The position numbers and the translations under genes are program-made. Positions 54,201-61,994 of a stretch of 64,000 nt of DNA are shown piece by piece. The notes beneath the pieces were generated by a model that was not told the DNA's origin, did no database searches, and saw only the letters and a list, made by a program, of their open reading frames with translations. How positions within the stretch are numbered: position 1 is the first letter of the stretch; each line of letters starts with the position of its first letter. Origin of the DNA: Pedobacter ureilyticus (GTDB lineage Bacteria > Bacteroidota > Bacteroidia > Sphingobacteriales > Sphingobacteriaceae); contig NZ_SSHJ01000002.1 in assembly GCF_005925345.1 (NCBI RefSeq), forward strand, positions 248,001 to 312,000, in the 5' to 3' direction.

Positions 54201-54370
54201 TTTGCCCCTGTTGACACGCCGATGTTTGTGCCTTTTACTTTTACACTTACTCCTGGTATTGGTAAACCATCTTCTTTCGAAGTAACAGTTCCCGTGATTG
54301 TTCGATTTTGCGCCATAGCTGTACCAGCCACGAATAGCAGAATGAACAAACTTTGTAGAAGTCTTTTCAT
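51269..54370 (-). CDS. SusC/RagA-family TonB-linked outer membrane protein
   Basis: A 1033-residue outer-membrane importer. The signal peptide MKRLLQSLFILLFVAGTAMA is followed by the carboxypeptidase-like domain (NRTITGTVTSKEDGLPIPGV, about 22-100) and the EVVVTG segment. The plug follows (about 115-230), ending with DVQVLKGSSAAAIYGPDARNG, the classic SusC motif, and then a beta-barrel to the final NLTVNF. It leads the operon SusC-SusD-DUF1735. Base composition matches the core genome and differs from the GC-richer SusC at 36843. No sigma/anti-sigma pair or regulator is adjacent. Confidence 0.94.
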   Translation of the reverse strand: MKRLLQSLFILLFVAGTAMAQNRTITGTVTSKEDGLPIPGVSVKVKGTNIGVSTGANGKFSLSVPSNATTLEFSSIGFANQAIVIGSRSVVNVSLDSDSKSLGEVVVTGVLGIERQKKEIGYATAKVDKEALTATRAVNVASGLQGKVSGLNITPINNGVFEDIKINLRGIRSLTGNNNPMLLLDGVPSALGYLSSINPNDIEDVQVLKGSSAAAIYGPDARNGVIVVTTKKSSSSPNISLSQSTQLSQISFFPKLQEKFGNGAYGVYTGYENWSWGPAFDGSMVEIGDVLPDGSIQMVPYTANNDRKDFFNTGKTFQTDVSYSAKDLYFSVQDALVKGIVPDDQNRRTGLRLNTSKEYGIFKISLNANYINSDYSVFNDAGMASWNAANGVGLNSGLMNLIFNTPAHIPLTQYKDFLNDPYAEYNTYFNHYGLNPYFAIDNWRNNGKRTDLLSNLEMTLKPTDWVSVTWRGGVTARAIDENTTSKGEVPTAYGLNRGATLIPGTVSERSYYSRRYSSELFANFNKKLNDDFKVGAILGTYVRSTSTRDASVGASNLVVPELFNTGNRTGELTGGSNISVSRMLSFYGSASLNYKGWANIEFVGRNDKTSVLPLTDNSFFYPGVNAAFVLTDAVPQLKGNALTYLKFRGGWNKTGNADINPYSLEAVFSQASGFPYGSLAGFTAGNTTYDSALKPEFIKSTELGFEAGFWGGRINLEGTAYRSLNENQIVGVSVSSATGYTLANVNAASFINKGFELDLKMKSNTTAAFKPKLAINLSYNDNEVTKIYEGLDELAVSTGGLAQNYAIKGLPAYVLKTTDYNRDPQGRIIVNATTGYPTADPNSKIFGRTLPKWIIGINPSFDYKNFNFSMLFEYKGGHYAYADIGNAMAWTGVSEASASNNRERFVMPNSSYADPANPGQYIANTNVTIANVNDFYTGVYRQVGTNFLTSAAAWRLREVAISYQLPRNLLSNIKFVKSAAIALTGRNLFLWVPSSNQYQDPDFNFTSGNAAGISTSQINPPVRTFGANLTVNF

Positions 54371-55086
54371 AAATTAATAAAATTTAGGTTAGTTAATAAT
54401 TAATTAAGCGCTAAATATAGATACATTTAATATGTAACACAAAATTTATTTAACATTTTTTAACAAAAACAGATGCAACAATTTCAACTTGCATTTGAAA
54501 ATCAGCCAAAGTGATATTATATTTTAAATTATTAACAACTAATTTTATCATTTTGATAAAAAATACTGCGTTTTGTTTTTAAAGCAAAAATAAGAACGTT
54601 TTTTCCTGATAATCTCGTTGATTAGCTAAATCCCTATTTACTACACTCGTTTCTAGCCTTTTAATAGAAATCCCCAGAACTAGTTACATTGGCTCGTAAT
54701 AGATATTCATTTTTGTTCCCCAAAGAAGCGAAACTGAGGCTTGTTGAACTCATCAACTTTGTTTCTGAACCACCAACCGCACCTGAAACTGCAACGTAAG
54801 CTTTAACTTTTTTAAGCCATGCGTTGATCACAACGCATTGGCTTTTCATCTTTTCATTTTTCCTTTCACGTTTCTCAAAATAGCCTCTGTTTAAACGATC
54901 AGAGGGAGGAAGCTGAGTTCGCGAACCAAAAAATATAAACAAATATCAATAAGCGAGTTGCGCACTTTACTTTAGAATTAATGCAGAAACAAATTGTTTT
55001 TTCACAGACAAGCCCGTTTCTTAGCAAAAAGAATAACTTTTGCTAGGCCATGAAATGACATTGAAGATCCAAAACTCATTAGTATT
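54371..55086. other. Mostly gene-free region between SusC and the broken recombinase
   Basis: About 715 bases. The left 250 are the AT-rich leader of the SusC operon. One small leftward frame (54661-54849) may be a gene. Nothing else is supported. Confidence 0.45.
54661..54849 (-). CDS. Possible small protein of 62 residues
   Basis: A frame starting MKSQCVVINAWLKKVKAYVA and ending VTSSGDFY. It has an AAGGAA-like ribosome site 12-13 bases before the ATG; a longer in-frame start at 54942 exists. No known domain is recognised. It might be a remnant of an accessory gene, since it lies beside a truncated recombinase and an IS element. Support is weak. Confidence 0.3.
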   Translation of the reverse strand: MKSQCVVINAWLKKVKAYVAVSGAVGGSETKLMSSTSLSFASLGNKNEYLLRANVTSSGDFY

Positions 55087-55580
55087 TCATTTCAATGCTT
55101 TAAACATTTGTTCTATACATTTCTTCTTGTGTTCTAGATTAGGATGTACGTACAGATTTAACGTAGTATTGATATTTGAATGACCTAATAAAGAACTTAC
55201 CGTCTTATAATCGCAATTACTCTCAATGCACCTGGTTGCAAAACTGTGTCTAAGCCCGTGAAATTTCAAGTCTGGCATTCCTAAGCTCTTCATAAAACTC
55301 TTATAGAAGCTACTGTAAGTTCTAGGTTCTATAGGTTTACTGTCGTTACTCAAAATATAAAAAGTATTGTTTACTACTTTTTTAATAGGCTTAAGCATTT
55401 TTAATAAATCCTCGCTCATCGGAATATATCTAATTGAGCTGTTAGTTTTCGGCGTATCAAAAATCAGCTCGGTTTTTCGTATGCCATCTTCTATAAGGTA
55501 GATTCTTTGAATTGTTTTATTGATATGAATAACACCTTTGTCTATATCGATATTTTCCCAGGTAAGCGCACAAACTGTAT
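55087..55580 (-). pseudogene. Tyrosine recombinase, C-terminal fragment cut by IS21
   Basis: The frame is open from the IS boundary (55580) to the stop. It encodes the end of a phage-integrase-like catalytic domain: VCALTWENIDIDKGVIHI, then FDTPKTNSSIRYIPM, then HGLRHSFATR with the H-x-x-R pair, LLGHSNINTTLNLYVHP with the second His and the nucleophilic Tyr. The N-terminal arm, core-binding domain and first catalytic Arg are missing because the IS21 element begins here. An ATG at 55419 is internal and not a real start. The fragment probably came from a conjugative or integrative element. Confidence 0.88.
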
Positions 55581-55696
55581 ATTTCGGAGAAACTGACCAT
55601 GTGATTCCGTGGCAAACTGACCACCTAATTTGCTGGCGAACGAACGATGCAAATGCTATAGAAGCGTTAACAAAAGTAGTGATTTAAAAGTTATTT

Positions 55697-56446
55697 TTAT
55701 TGGAAGCTGTTTTCTGTTACGGTAACTCTTTTCTTCCGCATTGATTCTCCCTTTAACTCAACCCTATGGGCATCGTGAACAATCCTGTCCAATATGGCAT
55801 CTGCAATAGTTTTTTCACCGATCACCTCATGCCATTTACTCACTGGTAGTTGTGATGTGATGATCAGTGAGGTCTTGGCATGCCTGTCCTCTATGATTTC
55901 CATCAATGCCGCCCTGCTCTGTGCATCGAAGGGCTGGATACCGAAATCGTCCAAGATCAGTAATTGCTGTTTTTCGATCTTTGCAACCTCTTTGATGTAG
56001 GAACCATCGGCCTTGGCCATTTTAAGTTTCGCAAATAATTTTGGCGTACTGGCGTACAATACCCTGTAGCCCAACATACATGCCTGATAGCCGATTGCAG
56101 AGGCAAGATAGCTTTTTCCGATCCCGGTACTTCCGGTGATGAGCAGGTTTTCATACCGGTCAATAAAAGTGCAATCGGCCAAACGCATCACCTGATTTCT
56201 GTCGATACTTCGATCTGCATGGTAATGGATTTCCTCAATGGAAGCTTTATAACGGAATCTGGCATATAGGATCTGGCGTTCGATCCGCCTGTTCTGCCGA
56301 TAATCCCATTCGGAATCGATAAGGTGTGCCAATAGCTCATCGGAGGTGTATTGGTCGGTCTGTCCGGTTTCGATGCTGCTCTTAAAGGCATGGAACATGC
56401 CGTAGAACTTCAGTTTCCGTAATTTGTCAAGTGTACTCGTGTTCAT
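55697..56446 (-). CDS. istB: IS21 helper ATPase IstB
   Basis: A 249-residue AAA+ ATPase related to DnaC that directs IS21 transposition to target DNA. The N-terminal helical part is LDKLRKLKFYGMFHAFKSSI. The Walker A is GSTGIGKSY (about 107-115), Walker B is LLILDDFGIQPFD (about 161-173), and the arginine-rich end DAILDRIVHDAHRVELKGES closes the domain. Length and motifs are intact. It lies 20 bases after istA on the same strand, the usual IS21 order. Confidence 0.96.
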   Translation of the reverse strand: MNTSTLDKLRKLKFYGMFHAFKSSIETGQTDQYTSDELLAHLIDSEWDYRQNRRIERQILYARFRYKASIEEIHYHADRSIDRNQVMRLADCTFIDRYENLLITGSTGIGKSYLASAIGYQACMLGYRVLYASTPKLFAKLKMAKADGSYIKEVAKIEKQQLLILDDFGIQPFDAQSRAALMEIIEDRHAKTSLIITSQLPVSKWHEVIGEKTIADAILDRIVHDAHRVELKGESMRKKRVTVTENSFQ

Positions 56447-56466
56447 TTTTTTTTATGATTTAAGGG

Positions 56467-58017
56467 TTATTGGTAATAGTCTTCGCCACGGATATTATCG
56501 TGGTTTGGCATTGGTAGTTCATCGGCGAAGAGGCTTTCGGGGTACTGGTCCATATTCTTCTCCAATATCATCTGTATGGTCTTGTAAGAGTAGATACCAA
56601 AGCCCAGCGCCCTTCTACAGGCATTGATCAAACGTTCGTTGCCCGCTTTCTTGGCAAAGCCAAGGATGCCCACACATGATTTGTAGGCCTGCTCCGGATG
56701 TTGTTTGCGTTCCAATATCTTCAATATGTAGAGCCTAACGTCATCATGGATACTGGTTGCCCATTCCAGGAAACGCTCTGGTGTCCAATCGGTAACGAAC
56801 CTGTGGGTGGTGGCCATATGCTCCCTGTCGGTGGTATAGTTGTAGGGGCTTTTCATCCGTTTGTGCATCGCAATGCGCTCGTAGTGGTAGAATACCTCAA
56901 CATTTGAGGTGCAGTACAGGATCTTGACCTTTTTGCCGATAAAACGGAATGGAACGCTGTAGTAGTGTTTATCAACTCCAAGGTTCACATGCCCATTCTT
57001 CATAACGGTAGCATAGTGCTGCTTTTTAAATGCATAGCGCAATACCGGTAGTGGATTCAGTGCCTCGCGTTCAATCTCTTCGAACTGTAGCCTCCTGCTA
57101 TAGTTCCGGCCCTTCAAAAGTTGTGTGTTGTGTAACTCCAGTACCTCTAGTATGGCCGAATTGAGTTCTGGCAGCGAATGGAAGGTTCGTTTATTCAACG
57201 GGGCGTAGATGCGGCTGTAGGCTATCTTTACCGCTCCCTCCACCAATGCCTTGTCTCTTGGACGATAAGCCCTGGCCGGCAGGATGGTCGTTCCATAGTG
57301 GTCCGCGAAATCGGCAAAGGTATCGTTCAGGGTAGGTTCATAGCGGCTGCTCTTGGTAACGGCCGCCTTAAGGTTGTCGGGTACGATGGCCGCAGGGACA
57401 CCACCAATATAATGGAGCGTGTTCTCGCAGGCCAAGATGAAGTCCTCTTTCTGCTGGCTCATGACCGCTTCAACATAAGTGAGCTGGCTGGCGGCCAAAA
57501 TGGCAACGAAGACTTCCACCTCGATTACCTCGCCGGTATCCTTATCTACGATAGTGAGTTTCTGGCCCGCAAAATCGATAAAAAGTTTATCACCAGCTTT
57601 ATGGTCAAGGTGCATCACCGGGTTTACCCTGTTCTTCCACTGGTTGTAGTAGAAACAGAACTGGGTATACTGTAAGCCATCGGGAAACTCCTTCATATAG
57701 GCCTCCCATAGCATCATACGGCTAACCCCGGTCCGCTTTAGTTCACGGTCAATGCTCGGAAAACAACGTTGAAGAGCTATTAATCGGTCATTGGGAGCGT
57801 GTTCACGGCTCTTGCCGAAGAAATCGTCCAGTTCCTTATCGTTAAGCGCATCGATCTGTTCGAAACTGCAGCCGCTGGAACTGAAGGCCCTTAAATAAAC
57901 TTTGACCGTATTACGGGAAACACCGGTATGGGTAGCAATGGAAAGCTTGCTACGCCCTTGGGTATACATTCTGAGTATCTGTCTTATCTTGCTCATGCTT
58001 ATAGTGGAATTGGCCAT
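56467..58017 (-). CDS. istA: IS21 transposase IstA
   Basis: A 516-residue DDE transposase. The N-terminus has a helix-turn-helix (IRQILRMYTQGRSKLSIATH then TGVSRNTVKVYLR, about 10-43). The rve integrase core follows: Asp in KLFIDFAGQ (about residue 149), Asp in AIVPDNLKAAV (about 213), and Glu in DKALVEGAVKIAYSRI (about 250), the D-D-E triad. A C-terminal beta-rich domain (KHYYSVPFRFIGKKVKILY) follows. The frame is intact, so the IS may be active. Confidence 0.96.
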   Translation of the reverse strand: MANSTISMSKIRQILRMYTQGRSKLSIATHTGVSRNTVKVYLRAFSSSGCSFEQIDALNDKELDDFFGKSREHAPNDRLIALQRCFPSIDRELKRTGVSRMMLWEAYMKEFPDGLQYTQFCFYYNQWKNRVNPVMHLDHKAGDKLFIDFAGQKLTIVDKDTGEVIEVEVFVAILAASQLTYVEAVMSQQKEDFILACENTLHYIGGVPAAIVPDNLKAAVTKSSRYEPTLNDTFADFADHYGTTILPARAYRPRDKALVEGAVKIAYSRIYAPLNKRTFHSLPELNSAILEVLELHNTQLLKGRNYSRRLQFEEIEREALNPLPVLRYAFKKQHYATVMKNGHVNLGVDKHYYSVPFRFIGKKVKILYCTSNVEVFYHYERIAMHKRMKSPYNYTTDREHMATTHRFVTDWTPERFLEWATSIHDDVRLYILKILERKQHPEQAYKSCVGILGFAKKAGNERLINACRRALGFGIYSYKTIQMILEKNMDQYPESLFADELPMPNHDNIRGEDYYQ

Positions 58018-58136
58018 TTCGATGGATTATATGTACATCAAAAATAGGCTTGCCGCCATAGCATTTAGACATCGTTCGAACTGGTCAGTTTCCTCCGAAA
58101 TCAGGTGGTCAATTTCAAGCGGAACAGGTGGTCAGT

Positions 58137-58253
58137 TTAAACCGAAATAGGCTGGTCAGTTTCACCGAAATCTCCAATCATGGCGCCTAAACCAACTCTT
58201 AAAATTAATAAACCAGTATTGCGGTATTTTCCTAATGTGTCGAAAATTGCCAT
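58137..58253 (-). pseudogene. DoxX-family membrane protein, N-terminal fragment cut by IS21
   Basis: The frame starts MAIFDTLGKYRNTGLLILRV and continues GLGAMIG, the typical start of DoxX-family proteins of Bacteroidota, then enters the IS21 right end at 58171 and stops inside it at 58137. Only about 27 native codons of roughly 130-150 remain. It begins 4 bases after the stop of the LD-carboxypeptidase gene, so it was the second gene of that operon. Confidence 0.8.
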
Positions 58254-58257
58254 TTGC

Positions 58258-59157
58258 TCAAATATATTTAAATTCTACCTTGTTATTTTCTATGTTCAAA
58301 GATACAGTTTTGCCCAAAACCATTGCTCTATTATCGGCAATGTGGCCAGAGGGGAAGCCGAAACAAACCGGATAACGGTAGTCTTTAACCTGTTCCCAAA
58401 TTACTTCTTCTGGCGTTTGGCCAAAGTAAATACTCTCTTCGCCAATTTCATTAAAGGCGCCAACAACTAACCCTTTTAGTTTAGCTAGTTTGCCTTTGCG
58501 TTTCAATGTACGTATCATTCTGTCTATCGAATATTCGTGTTCGCCCACATCCTCCATAAACAAAATTTTATCGTCGAAATTCATTTCAGAAACTGAACCT
58601 TCTACAGCTAGCAGCAGCGTTAAGTTACCGCCCACTAAAACACCTTCCACATTTCCATCTCTGCAAGGGAAGTCGCTTGTATACGTGTACATGTCATTTT
58701 CGCCAAATAAAGCCTTTCTAAGGCTATCTAAAGCTTCTGGAGTACTTTCTTCGAACGTGTAGGGCATTTGTCCGTGGATGCTTTGTGTATTTAATACCGC
58801 AAAAGCATGAGAAAGCAAAATTGTGATATCACTAAAGCCAATTAACCATTTTGGATTTTGGTTAAAGGCAGTAAAATCCAGCTCATCAATGATGCGAATG
58901 GTACCATAACCACCGCGACCAGCGATGATCGCATTAATCGATGGATCGTCTAAAAACTGTTGGATATCTTTGGTTCTAAGCTCATCTGCGCCCGAAAATT
59001 GGTGGTGTGCTGCCGTTACGGTTTCGCCCAAAATGACTTCCAATCCCCAGCTTCGTAAAATCTCAATTCCTCGGTCAATAGGCTTAGGCAATTTCTTGGC
59101 TGGACATACAATTGCAATCTTATCGCCCTTTTTTAAATATGGTGGCTGTTTAATCAT
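58258..59157 (-). CDS. ldcA: LD-carboxypeptidase (S66 family)
   Basis: Removes the terminal D-Ala from tetrapeptide stems during peptidoglycan recycling, in the cytosol. The protein is 299 residues when started at MIKQPPYLKKGDKIAIVCPA; an in-frame ATG 24 bases earlier would overlap the divergent metG promoter. The nucleophile Ser is in KWLIGFSDITILL (about residue 115), with GRGGYGTIRIIDELDF before it. The catalytic Glu/His pair lies in the C-terminal half (EDVGEHEYSIDRMIRT, PSGHIADNRAMVLG). A DoxX gene fragment follows directly. Confidence 0.92.
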   Translation of the reverse strand: MIKQPPYLKKGDKIAIVCPAKKLPKPIDRGIEILRSWGLEVILGETVTAAHHQFSGADELRTKDIQQFLDDPSINAIIAGRGGYGTIRIIDELDFTAFNQNPKWLIGFSDITILLSHAFAVLNTQSIHGQMPYTFEESTPEALDSLRKALFGENDMYTYTSDFPCRDGNVEGVLVGGNLTLLLAVEGSVSEMNFDDKILFMEDVGEHEYSIDRMIRTLKRKGKLAKLKGLVVGAFNEIGEESIYFGQTPEEVIWEQVKDYRYPVCFGFPSGHIADNRAMVLGKTVSLNIENNKVEFKYI

Positions 59158-59169
59158 CTTTAAAAACAA

Positions 59170-59177
59170 TATCTTTG
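59170..59177 (+). promoter_or_regulatory. -7 box for metG
   Basis: TATCTTTG matches TAnnTTTG. It lies 23 bases before the TTG at 59201, which favours that codon as the true start, since no other start codon precedes the conserved N-terminus. Confidence 0.5.
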
Positions 59178-59200
59178 CCAAGATAAATAAATAAATAGTT

Positions 59201-61309
59201 TTGGATAACAGTAAATTTAAAAGATATACCGTAACGGCAGCTTTGCCTTACACCAATGGTCCGGTGCATATTGGTCACTTGGCGGGTGTTTATTTGCCTG
59301 CAGATACCTATGTGCGTTACTTGCGCTCTAATAAAAGAGATGTAAAATTCATTTGCGGTTCTGATGAAAACGGCGTGCCTATTACTTTGAAAGCAAAGAG
59401 AGAAGGCATTACACCGCAGCAAGTGGTAGATAAATACCATAAAATTATTGGTGATTCTTTTAAGGATTTCGGGATTTCTTTTGACATCTACCACCGTACT
59501 TCGTCTTTAACTCACCACCAAACAGCATCAGATTTTTTTGAGAAACTATATGAAGACGGTGTTTTCACTGAGGAAGTTACCGAGCAATATTATGACGAGA
59601 AAGCACAATCTTTCTTGGCAGATAGATACATTACTGGTACTTGCCCTAAGTGTGGCAACGAAAATGCTTACGGCGACCAATGCGAAAGCTGTGGAAGCAC
59701 CTTAAACGCAACAGATTTAATCAACCCAAAATCTACGCTATCTGGAGAACCGCCAGTTATGCGAGAAACCAAGAACTGGTTTTTGCCATTGGATAAGTAT
59801 GAGGATAAATTAAGAGCCTATATTGAAAGCCACAAGGAATGGCGGCCAAACGTATACGGACAGTGCCAAAGTTGGTTAAACGCGGGTTTACAGCCAAGGG
59901 CGATGACCAGAGATTTAGATTGGGGGGTAAAAGTACCCGTAAAAGGTGCGGATGGCAAAGTACTGTACGTGTGGTTCGATGCGCCAATCGGCTACATTTC
60001 TGCTACTAAGGAATTGGCTAATTATGCTAAATTGGACGTTTGGAACCCTAAGGCCGAGGAATATTACATCGACCAGAAAAGTGTAAGCAAATTTGAATAC
60101 GAGGAATATTGGAAAAGTGAAGATGCCAAATTAGTGCACTTCATCGGGAAGGATAACATTGTTTTCCACTGTATCATTTTCCCAGCAATGTTAATGGCGC
60201 ATGGCGAATTTACCCTAGCGGATAATGTACCTGCCAACGAGTTCCTGAACTTAGAAGGACAAAAAATATCGACCTCTAAAAACTGGGCAGTTTGGTTAAA
60301 TGAATATTTGGTAGAGTTTCCAGAAAAGCAGGATGTTCTGCGTTACGTGTTAACGGCTACCGCTCCAGAAACTAAGGATAACGATTTTACTTGGAAGGAT
60401 TTTCAGGCAAGAAACAACAATGAGTTGGTGGCAATTTTCGGGAATTTCGTAAACCGTGTAATTGTACTTACCCACAAATATTTTGATGGTAAAGTGCCAA
60501 CTTGCATGGAGCTAACCGATATTGATAATGCAGTGATTGAAGAACTGAAAGCTTACCCTGCAAAAATCAGTGCTTCTATTGAAAACTATCGCTTTAGGGA
60601 AGCTTTAACAGAGGTGATGAACGTGGCGAGGTTGGGTAATAAATACTTGGCAGATACTGAGCCTTGGAAACTGATTAAAACGGATGAGGATAGAGTAAGA
60701 ACGATCCTGAATATCGCTTTGCAAATTGCGGCGAACTTGGAGATCTTGATAGAGCCCTTTTTGCCATTTACTGCCGATAAGCTACAGAAGATGTTGAATT
60801 ATGGCGGACATATTTGGGAAGATGCAGGATCTATACATCTTTTAAAACGCGGCCACGAGTTAAATGAACCGGTTTTGCTATTTGCGAAGATTGAAGACGC
60901 AGAAGTGCAAGCACAAATTGACAAATTAAATCACAGCAAAACCCAAAATGAAGCGGCAAACGCAACGCCGGCGCCAGCAAAAGAAAATGTAAGTTTCGAG
61001 CAGTTTGGTGCTATGGATATCCGTGTGGCGACCATTGTTGCCGCCGAAAAGGTAGAGAAAACCAAAAAGCTGTTAAAACTGACTTTAGATACGGGATTAG
61101 ATCAACGTATAGTGGTTTCGGGCATTGCAGAGCATTACCAACCAGAAGAAATTATTGGACAACAGGTAAGCTTATTGGCTAATTTAGCGCCAAGGGAGAT
61201 TAAAGGCATTGTTTCGCAAGGAATGATTTTGATGGCCGAAGATGCAATGGGCAAATTGTGCTTTGTGAGCCCAATACAAGCAGTAAATAACGGCGGCACG
61301 GTTCGCTAG
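59201..61309 (+). CDS. metG: Methionyl-tRNA synthetase
   Basis: Charges initiator and elongator tRNA-Met. The 702-residue class I enzyme begins with a TTG codon; no ATG is available between the promoter box and the conserved [18 protein letters not shown]. Motifs: HIGH (about residues 22-25), zinc knuckle [19 protein letters not shown] (about 149-167), KISTSKN as the KMSKS variant (about 352-358), and the anticodon-binding helical domain. A C-terminal EMAP/Trbp111-like tRNA-binding OB fold ([20 protein letters not shown], about 604-623) supports dimerisation. Length is normal for the long bacterial form. A terminator follows. Confidence 0.96.
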   Translation: MDNSKFKRYTVTAALPYTNGPVHIGHLAGVYLPADTYVRYLRSNKRDVKFICGSDENGVPITLKAKREGITPQQVVDKYHKIIGDSFKDFGISFDIYHRTSSLTHHQTASDFFEKLYEDGVFTEEVTEQYYDEKAQSFLADRYITGTCPKCGNENAYGDQCESCGSTLNATDLINPKSTLSGEPPVMRETKNWFLPLDKYEDKLRAYIESHKEWRPNVYGQCQSWLNAGLQPRAMTRDLDWGVKVPVKGADGKVLYVWFDAPIGYISATKELANYAKLDVWNPKAEEYYIDQKSVSKFEYEEYWKSEDAKLVHFIGKDNIVFHCIIFPAMLMAHGEFTLADNVPANEFLNLEGQKISTSKNWAVWLNEYLVEFPEKQDVLRYVLTATAPETKDNDFTWKDFQARNNNELVAIFGNFVNRVIVLTHKYFDGKVPTCMELTDIDNAVIEELKAYPAKISASIENYRFREALTEVMNVARLGNKYLADTEPWKLIKTDEDRVRTILNIALQIAANLEILIEPFLPFTADKLQKMLNYGGHIWEDAGSIHLLKRGHELNEPVLLFAKIEDAEVQAQIDKLNHSKTQNEAANATPAPAKENVSFEQFGAMDIRVATIVAAEKVEKTKKLLKLTLDTGLDQRIVVSGIAEHYQPEEIIGQQVSLLANLAPREIKGIVSQGMILMAEDAMGKLCFVSPIQAVNNGGTVR

Positions 61310-61331
61310 TTCATTAGATATCGAGCTAAAG

Positions 61332-61366
61332 CAGCCCGTTGTTAAGTACAATGGGCTGTTTTTTTA
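61332..61366 (+). terminator. Terminator of metG
   Basis: CAGCCCGTTG (61332-61341) pairs with CAATGGGCTG (61349-61358) with one G-U, followed by seven T residues. Confidence 0.85.
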
Positions 61367-61368
61367 AT

Positions 61369-61411
61369 AATTCCCCTCTTTTTAGAGGGGTGCCCGAAGG
61401 GCGGGGTGTTT
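61369..61411. repeat. Inverted repeat flanking the DUF559 gene, left copy
   Basis: AATTCCCCTC, TTTTT, AGAGGGGTGCCCGAAGGGCG then GGGTGTTT. Within it CCCCTC/GAGGGG and GCCC/GGGC form small stems. It is an inverted copy of 61885-61927. Confidence 0.75.
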
Positions 61412-61443
61412 ATATCAAGTCTGCATACCTCAGAAAAAAACAT

Positions 61444-61848
61444 TCATTTATAATTTTGAACAATGTAATTTTCGAGTCCAGTCAATACAAAAACCATACG
61501 CTTTAATATATCATTGACAGTAATACGATAAACTTTTAGTCCTAGAGAAGTAAGGTATTTTTCTCGCTGTTCATCATAGCTACCACTAAAGTCATGACTT
61601 TTTCCATCTATTTCAATAACTAAGCCCAACTGTTTGACATAGAAATCAACGATATAATTTCCTATTATACGTTGCCTATCGAAGTCTAAGCCATGAAAAC
61701 GTTTCTTGCTAACCTGCATCCAAAATAACACTTCGGGGAGATTTTCTGCGTAACGTAAGGCTTTAGCTCTCTCTTTTAGTTTTGGATTATAGGGAAGATT
61801 TGGTTTGGGTGATGATTTGATAAGGTAATCATTTATACTGATGTCCAT
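61444..61848 (-). CDS. DUF559-family (Vsr-like) endonuclease domain protein
   Basis: A 134-residue protein of the DUF559 family, related in fold to very-short-patch-repair and other PD-(D/E)XK endonucleases. The N-terminal KLKERAKALRYAENLPEVLF, WMQVSKKRFHGLDFDRQ, and the core GNYIVDFYVKQLGLVIEIDG (Asp in VDF, Glu in IEIDG, about residues 66-83) are hallmarks. YDEQREKYLTSLGLKVYRIT completes the domain. The biological role is not known. The gene lies alone between two inverted copies of a 43-nt repeat, so gene plus repeats may form a mobile or once-mobile unit. Confidence 0.9.
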   Translation of the reverse strand: MDISINDYLIKSSPKPNLPYNPKLKERAKALRYAENLPEVLFWMQVSKKRFHGLDFDRQRIIGNYIVDFYVKQLGLVIEIDGKSHDFSGSYDEQREKYLTSLGLKVYRITVNDILKRMVFVLTGLENYIVQNYK

Positions 61849-61884
61849 AATGCCGCTTTACTTAAAGTTATGATTTTATATTTG

Positions 61885-61927
61885 AAACACCCCGCCCTTT
61901 GGGCACCCCTCTGAGGGAGGGGAATTT
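61885..61927. repeat. Inverted repeat flanking the DUF559 gene, right copy
   Basis: AAACACCCCGCCCTTTGGGC then ACCCCTCTGAGGGAGGGGAA. It is the inverted counterpart of 61369-61411, differing only in the CCTC/TTTT loop and one further position. Confidence 0.75.
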
Positions 61928-61994
61928 AGCATAGTCGCAGATCTTACTACCATTTCAATATTATTTCGAACCTTTGGGGCAGAAATGATGCCAG

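Larger units (their letters stand above)
55581..58171 (-). mobile_element. IS21-family insertion sequence
   Basis: About 2.59 kb bounded by ATTTCGGAGAAACTGACCA (55581-55599) and TGGTCAGTTTCACCGAAAT (58153-58171), inverted with one mismatch. Both ends carry further ACTGACCA/TGGTCAGTTT copies, as usual for IS21 transposase binding. It encodes IstA and IstB, both apparently intact. The flanking bases show no obvious target duplication, and the two flanks are fragments of unrelated genes. Confidence 0.92.

Noticed and set aside
55419..55419. ATG as real start of a 110-residue recombinase
   Set aside because: The frame is open and recombinase-like upstream of it as far as the IS boundary, so the ATG is internal to a truncated gene.
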